Source: Deinococcus sp. (GTDB lineage Bacteria; Deinococcota; Deinococci; Deinococcales; Deinococcaceae). Taken from it: a DNA stretch of 10,037 nt. The stretch covers positions 1-10,037 of the forward strand of contig JAQBPF010000432.1 in NCBI GenBank assembly GCA_028287665.1, written 5' to 3'. The notes beneath the pieces were generated by a model. That model was not told the DNA's origin, did no database searches, and saw nothing but the letters and a program-made list of their open reading frames with translations. Position numbers and translations under genes: made by a program. Within the stretch, counting starts at the first letter, position 1; every line of letters begins with the position of its first letter. This document shows positions 6,740 through 10,037 of the stretch, piece after piece.

Positions 6740-6905
6740 CGGCGAAACGGGCCGGGCAACAGAAAGCACGTGCGGCCAATGGCCTCCTGACCATTGAAGA
6801 GGAGCAGAAATTCTGGCAAGCGTAAAAATTGTATTCACTCCAACAAAAACCGTTTTCTCTGACGACAACGTGAAATAAAGGCTAACCCAAAGTCAGGGAG
6901 TCTTC

Positions 6906-6934
6906 TTGTCAAGTGACAGGGCGGCACCTATAAT
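6906..6934 (+). promoter_or_regulatory. Strong sigma-A type promoter of malE
   Basis: TTGTCA (6906-6911) and a perfect TATAAT (6929-6934) are separated by 17 nt, the best promoter match in the window. Transcription should start near 6941, leaving about 195 nt of leader before malE. Confidence 0.8.
6907..6918. promoter_or_regulatory. Candidate operator palindrome over the malE -35
   Basis: TGTCA-AG-TGACA is a perfect inverted repeat of 5-bp arms with a 2-bp centre. It overlaps the -35 hexamer and the start of the spacer, a classic position for a repressor. The cognate regulator is unknown and no regulator gene is adjacent. Confidence 0.4.
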
Positions 6935-6940
6935 GATGGG

Positions 6941-7136
6941 CGAACATCCCCGTTCATGTCCTTCAGCGCTGCGTGAGAATTTGGCTCGCGTACAAAACAT
7001 CCCACACCCGTCTGGGTGGATGCTGCCGCTGGAGCGCTCTGAAGCTGGTGGCTCTGTTCAGCAGGTTATCCGTCTGGTTTTATTGGAAGCGGTTCATTGC
7101 CAGGCTCGACCGGGCAGCCGCACCTCAAGGAGCACT
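6941..7136 (+). promoter_or_regulatory. Long, possibly structured 5' leader of malE
   Basis: By eye the leader folds as a three-way junction. P1 pairs 6961-6970 with 7033-7044 (10 bp, two-base bulge at 7039-7040). P2 pairs 6971-6977 with 6985-6991 (7 bp including two wobbles, loop AATTTGG). P3 pairs 6998-7001 and 7005-7009 with 7014-7022 (9 bp, three-base bulge). A further weak hairpin (7089-7092 with 7118-7121, and 7098-7101 with 7113-7116) lies just before the ribosome binding site. A tiny open frame, MSFSAA (6956-6976), overlaps P1/P2 but lacks a ribosome binding site. No known riboswitch class is recognised. Confidence 0.3.
7127..7132 (+). promoter_or_regulatory. Ribosome binding site of malE
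   Basis: AAGGAG lies 4 nt before the ATG at 7137. Together with the signal peptide that begins there, it decides the start against the long in-frame extension. Confidence 0.85.
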
Positions 7137-8333
7137 ATGAAGAAAGCTTTGACCATCCTGTCTCTTGCCCTGTTGGGCAGCGCCATCACCTCTCAGGCCA
7201 GCGCCGCCACGCTGACGGTCTGGACCCATTTTGGTGGTCCCGAACTGGTATGGCTCAAGTCTCAGGCCGCCGACTTCACCAAGAAGACCGGAACCCAGAT
7301 TTCTCTGGTCAGCGTGCCGTTCGACAACATTCCTGACAAGTTCATCCAGAGTGCTCCCAAGGGTCAGGGCCCCGACGTCGTCGTGACTCTGCCCCAGGAC
7401 CGTTTGGGCCAGCTGGCCGCTGCGGGCGTGGTCGAGCCTATGGACAAGTACGTGACCAGCCGCACCGACTTTGACAAGACCGCGCTGACGGCCATGACCT
7501 ATAAGGGCAAGCTGTTTGGTCTGCCCATGTTCGCCGAAAGCGTGGCGCTGGTGTACAACAAGAAACTGATCCCCACCGCGCCCACCACCTGGAACGCCTT
7601 CCTGGCCGCCGCTCAGAAGAACACCAGCAACGGTAAGTTCGGCTTCCTGGCCGACCTGAGCAACGCGTACATGAACTACGGCGTGGTCAGTGCTTACGGC
7701 GGCTACGTGTTCAAGAACACGGGCGGCACCCTGAATCCCAAGGACATCGGTCTGGCCAATGCAGGGGCGGAAAAAGCCAGCGCGTTCCTGAACGATCTGC
7801 GCTACAAGTACAACCTCGTACCCGAAGGTGTGGACGGCGGCGCGGCCAAGAGCGCGTTCGTGGACGGACGCCTGGCCATGTTGCTGACCGGTCCCTGGGA
7901 CATCGGCGACATCAAGAAGGCAGGCATCGATTACGGAATCGCCGCCTTCCCCACCCCTCCCGGCGCCACCGGCAAGTGGAGCCCCTTCGTCGGCGTGCAG
8001 GGCACCATGCTCAACGCTTACGGCAAGCAGAAGGTCGCCGCCGCGCAGTTTGCCAAGCAGATTTCTTCCAGCACCGCGCAGGTCAGCTTTAACAAGGCCG
8101 GGGGACGTATCCCCGTCAGCCTCAGCGCCCGCACCAAGCTGAAGGCCGACCCCGTGGTCGCTGGCTTCGGCAAGACCATCAGCATGGGCACGCCTATGCC
8201 CAACATCGTGGAAATGGGCAGTGTGTGGGGCCCCTGGAGCGCTGCTATTGCCCAGAGCGTGCAGAAGCCCAACCAGAACTACTCGCAGATTCTGGACAAG
8301 GCTGTGTCCGAAATCAACAGCAACATCAAGTAA
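7137..8333 (+). CDS. malE: Maltose/maltodextrin ABC transporter substrate-binding protein
   Basis: MalE is the extracytoplasmic receptor that captures maltose-type sugars and delivers them to the MalF-MalG channel. The 398-residue precursor has a signal peptide (MKKALTILSL, then a hydrophobic stretch and ASA at 21-23 as the likely cleavage site). The mature protein follows the MalE plan of family 1 binding proteins: TLTVWTHFGG (25-34), GPDVVVTLPQDRLGQLAAAGVVEP (78-101), GLPMFAESVALVYNKKLIP (128-146), FVDGRLAMLLTGPWDI (241-256), and late PMPNIVEMGSVWGPW (353-367), counterparts of E. coli MalE segments. There is no lipobox cysteine, so it is a soluble or otherwise retained protein. It is first in the malEFG cluster, with its own strong promoter, a long leader and a terminator after the stop. 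Other sugars such as trehalose or sucrose are possible ligands in related organisms. Confidence 0.92.
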   Translation: MKKALTILSLALLGSAITSQASAATLTVWTHFGGPELVWLKSQAADFTKKTGTQISLVSVPFDNIPDKFIQSAPKGQGPDVVVTLPQDRLGQLAAAGVVEPMDKYVTSRTDFDKTALTAMTYKGKLFGLPMFAESVALVYNKKLIPTAPTTWNAFLAAAQKNTSNGKFGFLADLSNAYMNYGVVSAYGGYVFKNTGGTLNPKDIGLANAGAEKASAFLNDLRYKYNLVPEGVDGGAAKSAFVDGRLAMLLTGPWDIGDIKKAGIDYGIAAFPTPPGATGKWSPFVGVQGTMLNAYGKQKVAAAQFAKQISSSTAQVSFNKAGGRIPVSLSARTKLKADPVVAGFGKTISMGTPMPNIVEMGSVWGPWSAAIAQSVQKPNQNYSQILDKAVSEINSNIK

Positions 8334-8350
8334 GCGCACAGCTTCCGGAG

Positions 8351-8384
8351 AAACGGACGGGCCACATCAGCCCGTCCGTTTTTT
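8351..8384 (+). terminator. Intrinsic terminator between malE and malF
   Basis: ACGGACGGGC (8353-8362) pairs perfectly with GCCCGTCCGT (8370-8379), and A-T pairs extend the base (8351-8352 with 8380-8381). The loop is 7 nt, and T residues run through 8384. It starts 17 nt after the malE stop. It should cut most malE transcripts and let only part read into malF. Confidence 0.9.
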
Positions 8385-8482
8385 CATGGCGGCCCGTTCT
8401 CCTGAATCAGTTCAGCCAGCCACCGCAAACGATTACATCTTCTCTCTGACTAGATCAATGTTTTCTCCAGTTTTGGACAGAG

Positions 8483-8521
8483 TTGCAGTCTATTGACACG
8501 GCGCTCACAATAGGGCGCATT
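8483..8521 (+). promoter_or_regulatory. Probable malF promoter region with an inverted repeat
   Basis: After the malE terminator, malF would need read-through or its own promoter. Two -35 candidates exist: TTGCAG (8483-8488), with CACAAT (8506-8511) at a 17-nt spacing, and the better TTGACA (8493-8498), which lacks a good -10 at the right distance. An inverted repeat, CTATTG (8490-8495) and CAATAG (8508-8513), overlaps both and may be an operator. The exact start is uncertain. Confidence 0.4.
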
Positions 8522-8539
8522 CAAACTACGTTTTTCAAC

Positions 8540-8545
8540 AGGAGG
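8540..8545 (+). promoter_or_regulatory. Ribosome binding site of malF (long spacing)
   Basis: AGGAGG is a full-strength Shine-Dalgarno sequence but stands 11 nt before the ATG at 8557, longer than usual. No closer in-frame start is available, so ATG 8557 is kept. Confidence 0.7.
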
Positions 8546-8556
8546 CTTCATACCCT

Positions 8557-9963
8557 ATGACCACGACCCTGCCTGCTCCTGCCAAACGCGCTGTGGTTCC
8601 CCCCGAGGGAACACGCGGCGTGTTGTTGGCCATTTTGGTGCTGGCGTTGGTGCTGGGCGGTGCAGTGCTGATTGGCTGGCTGCTGTCCAGCCTGACGGCC
8701 CGCATTGTGCCCACGGCCCCGCCTTACATGATTCTGGTCTACACGGTGGCCGCGCTGCTGGTGCTGATGCCCCTGGCCGGAAGGCTGGTGCCCTGGATCG
8801 CCAACTGGTATTACCTGTTTCCGGCGCTGGTCTTTATCATTGCCTTTACGGTCTTGCCTATTATCCTGACTGTCAATTACGCCTTTACCAATTACAGCGG
8901 CCAGAACAGCGGCAACCCTGATTCGGGGGTGCGAACTGCCGCGACCCTGAGCGCCGACCGCCGTGTCGTCACGCTCAGCGAAACCCCAGAAGCCGATTCG
9001 GTGCAGGCGTACCTGCGCTGCAAGGGAGCGACCTGTGTGGGCGACACCCTGGTGCTGCTGGATGAAGACGCCTCTACTCCGATACGCGCCCGGATTGCCA
9101 GCGTTTCGGGCAATGCCGTGACCCTGGCTGCCCCTGTGGCCGCTGGATTTGTTCTGGCAGATGTGACCCGCATCAACCGAATCGAGCGGGCGGGCCTGGC
9201 CAATTTTCAGGAAATTTTTGCCAAAGCCAGCAGTGCGCTCTGGCCTGTCTTTTTGTGGACCGTCATTTTTGCCTTCTCAACCGTCGTGATCAACGCGATC
9301 GCGGGCCTGATTCTGGGTATCTTGCTGTACAACAAGCGCCTGAAAGGCCGCAACATCTACCGGACATTGCTGTTTTTGCCGTGGGCCATTCCAGCGGTGA
9401 TCAGCGTTCAGATGTGGGTCGCGCTGTTTAACCAGCAATTCGGCATCGTCAACAAGGCCCTCGGACTGCTGGGCTTTGCCGCCGTGCCCTGGCTCAACGA
9501 TCCGCTGTGGGCCAAAGTTTCTATTTTGCTGGTGAACCTGTGGCTGGGCTTTCCCTACATGATGACCGCCACCATCAGTGCGCTGGCCACCATCAACGAA
9601 GATCTGTATGAAGCCGCCAGCATCGACGGGGCGAGCCGCTGGCAGCAGATTCAGTCCATCACTTTGCCTTTGCTGCGCACAGCCTTCACCCCAATTTTGC
9701 TGTCGGGTTTCGCGTTCAACTTCAACAATTTCGGCATCATCTACCTGCTCACCGCAGGTGGTCCTGCCCAGGAAGGCCGAGAGAGTACGGCCCAAAGCAC
9801 AGATATTTTGCTGTCCTGGGGCTACAACACTGCGTTTGCCAGCGCAGGCGGTCAGAATTATTCGCTGGCCAGCGCCATCGCCCTGATCATCTTCTTCCTG
9901 ACGCTGGCCATCAGTCTGGTCAACTTCAGGGCTGCAGGCGTATTTGAGGAGGCCCGCAAATGA
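8557..9963 (+). CDS. malF: Maltose/maltodextrin ABC transporter permease subunit MalF
   Basis: MalF pairs with MalG to form the membrane channel of the maltose importer. The 468-residue protein has three N-terminal membrane segments (about 21-45, 57-79, 86-110), a feature of MalF, then an extracytoplasmic insertion (about 111-215), then the core binding-protein-dependent permease domain with about five more segments (from ~228 to ~457). The EAA loop that docks the ATPase is clear at ~349-372, reading [17 protein letters not shown]. The insertion corresponds to the P2 loop of E. coli MalF but is shorter (roughly 100 against about 180 residues) and holds two cysteines, Cys155 and Cys160, that could be bridged outside the membrane. 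No malK lies in view. malF is separated from malE by a terminator and a probable promoter, and overlaps malG by 4 bp. Confidence 0.93.
   Translation: MTTTLPAPAKRAVVPPEGTRGVLLAILVLALVLGGAVLIGWLLSSLTARIVPTAPPYMILVYTVAALLVLMPLAGRLVPWIANWYYLFPALVFIIAFTVLPIILTVNYAFTNYSGQNSGNPDSGVRTAATLSADRRVVTLSETPEADSVQAYLRCKGATCVGDTLVLLDEDASTPIRARIASVSGNAVTLAAPVAAGFVLADVTRINRIERAGLANFQEIFAKASSALWPVFLWTVIFAFSTVVINAIAGLILGILLYNKRLKGRNIYRTLLFLPWAIPAVISVQMWVALFNQQFGIVNKALGLLGFAAVPWLNDPLWAKVSILLVNLWLGFPYMMTATISALATINEDLYEAASIDGASRWQQIQSITLPLLRTAFTPILLSGFAFNFNNFGIIYLLTAGGPAQEGRESTAQSTDILLSWGYNTAFASAGGQNYSLASAIALIIFFLTLAISLVNFRAAGVFEEARK
9946..9952 (+). promoter_or_regulatory. Ribosome binding site of malG inside malF
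   Basis: GAGGAGG within the last codons of malF lies 7 nt before the malG ATG at 9960, an ideal spacing that supports this start. Confidence 0.8.
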
Positions 9964-10037
9964 CCGCCCTTCCGACCCCTCAGAATCTGCCACCCGGCGG
10001 CTACGTGCACAAGGAACCGGGGGCTCTGCGCCGCGCC
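9960..10037 (+). CDS. malG: Maltose/maltodextrin ABC transporter permease subunit MalG, 5' end only
   Basis: An open frame starts at ATG 9960, overlapping the malF stop in an ATGA arrangement, and runs off the window after 26 codons ([20 protein letters not shown], then GALRRA). The strong Shine-Dalgarno site inside malF and the overlap point to translational coupling, which would keep the two permease subunits equimolar. The residues seen are only the Pro-rich cytoplasmic N terminus, so the MalG assignment rests on position after malE and malF rather than on conserved motifs. Confidence 0.8.
   Translation, partial: MTALPTPQNLPPGGYVHKEPGALRRA

Larger units (their letters stand above)
6728..7136. 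promoter_or_regulatory. 409-bp regulatory region between divergent rsmB and malE
   Basis: No gene is supported in this stretch. From the rsmB side it holds the rsmB -10 box (6734-6739), a GCACGTGC palindrome (6766-6773), a GGCCAATGGCC inverted repeat (6774-6784), a CAGAAATTCTG palindrome (6805-6815) and an A+T-rich tract (about 6816-6880). Then follow the malE promoter (6906-6934) with an overlapping 12-bp palindrome, and the malE leader (about 6941-7136). The malE reading frame stays open back to 6906, but that extension crosses the promoter and lacks a signal peptide at its start, so it is not coding. Confidence 0.7.

Noticed and set aside
6843..6858. LacI/MalR- or cre-like operator around AAAACCGTTTTC upstream of malE
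   Set aside because: The arms are not a true palindrome around the CG centre, and the site lies in an A+T-rich tract where such strings arise easily.
6728..6868. 47-residue N-terminal extension of the rsmB-like protein from a TTG at 6868
   Set aside because: There is no ribosome binding site or -10 box at the TTG, the residues do not resemble the family, and the ATG at 6727 has a -10-like box 6 nt upstream.
6906..7136. N-terminal extension of malE back to a TTG at 6906
   Set aside because: The extension would begin at the -35 of the promoter, and the genuine signal peptide and Shine-Dalgarno site mark the start at 7137.
7048..7140. Possible 30-codon leader gene starting at GTG 7048 and ending in an ATGA overlap with malE
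   Set aside because: The overlap is attractive, but the GTG has no well-spaced Shine-Dalgarno sequence, the frame is open for a long way upstream without a start, and the Trp/Arg/Phe-rich product does not look coding.
7125..8339. 404-codon open frame on the minus strand opposite malE
   Set aside because: Antisense shadow: malE is certain, and the minus-strand product has no motif or sensible start signal.

Overview
The window looks like a chromosomal segment of a Deinococcus-type bacterium. I base this on the high G+C content, on the protein flavour (a malE-malF-malG maltose importer with no ATPase gene beside it, an LtrA-type membrane protein, an RsmB-like rRNA methyltransferase), and above all on the starts of five genes. 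Each of these has a -10-like TANNNT box 5-7 nt before the ATG and no usable Shine-Dalgarno site, which is the leaderless-mRNA layout known to be common in Deinococcus. The genus is an inference. There is no transposase, integrase, CRISPR array, tRNA or rRNA.

Layout, left to right. (1) The 3' part of a LuxR/NarL-type regulator (+, 1-498) converges on an aldo/keto reductase (-, 645-1646). A 16-bp perfect hairpin lies between them. (2) An LtrA-family membrane protein (-, 1787-2917) lies upstream of the reductase on the same strand. (3) Only 48 bp separate ltrA from a divergent calcineurin-like phosphoesterase (+, 2966-3709), which is followed by the purine nucleoside phosphorylase deoD (+, 3761-4489). 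(4) A bidirectional intrinsic terminator separates deoD from a convergent gene for an unrecognised secreted protein (-, 4592-5305), which is preceded on the same strand by an RsmB-like 16S rRNA m5C methyltransferase (-, 5375-6727). (5) A 409-bp regulatory region leads into malE (+, 7137-8333), malF (+, 8557-9963) and the first 26 codons of malG (+, 9960 to the window end).

The one clear multi-gene system is the maltose/maltodextrin ABC importer: MalE captures sugar outside the membrane, and MalF and MalG form the channel. An energising MalK/MsmK-type ATPase must be encoded elsewhere. malE has a very good promoter (TTGTCA-17-TATAAT) whose -35 overlaps a 12-bp palindrome. It also has a long leader (about 195 nt) that can be folded by eye into a three-way junction. 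A strong intrinsic terminator sits between malE and malF, which should make MalE more abundant than the membrane subunits. malF and malG overlap by ATGA and are probably translationally coupled.

The other genes are housekeeping or general metabolism and do not form a visible pathway. I found no convincing novel multi-gene system. The best leads are the malE control region, the set of leaderless starts including a compact divergent pair, the regulator with an apparently degenerate receiver domain, and the unrecognised secreted protein.
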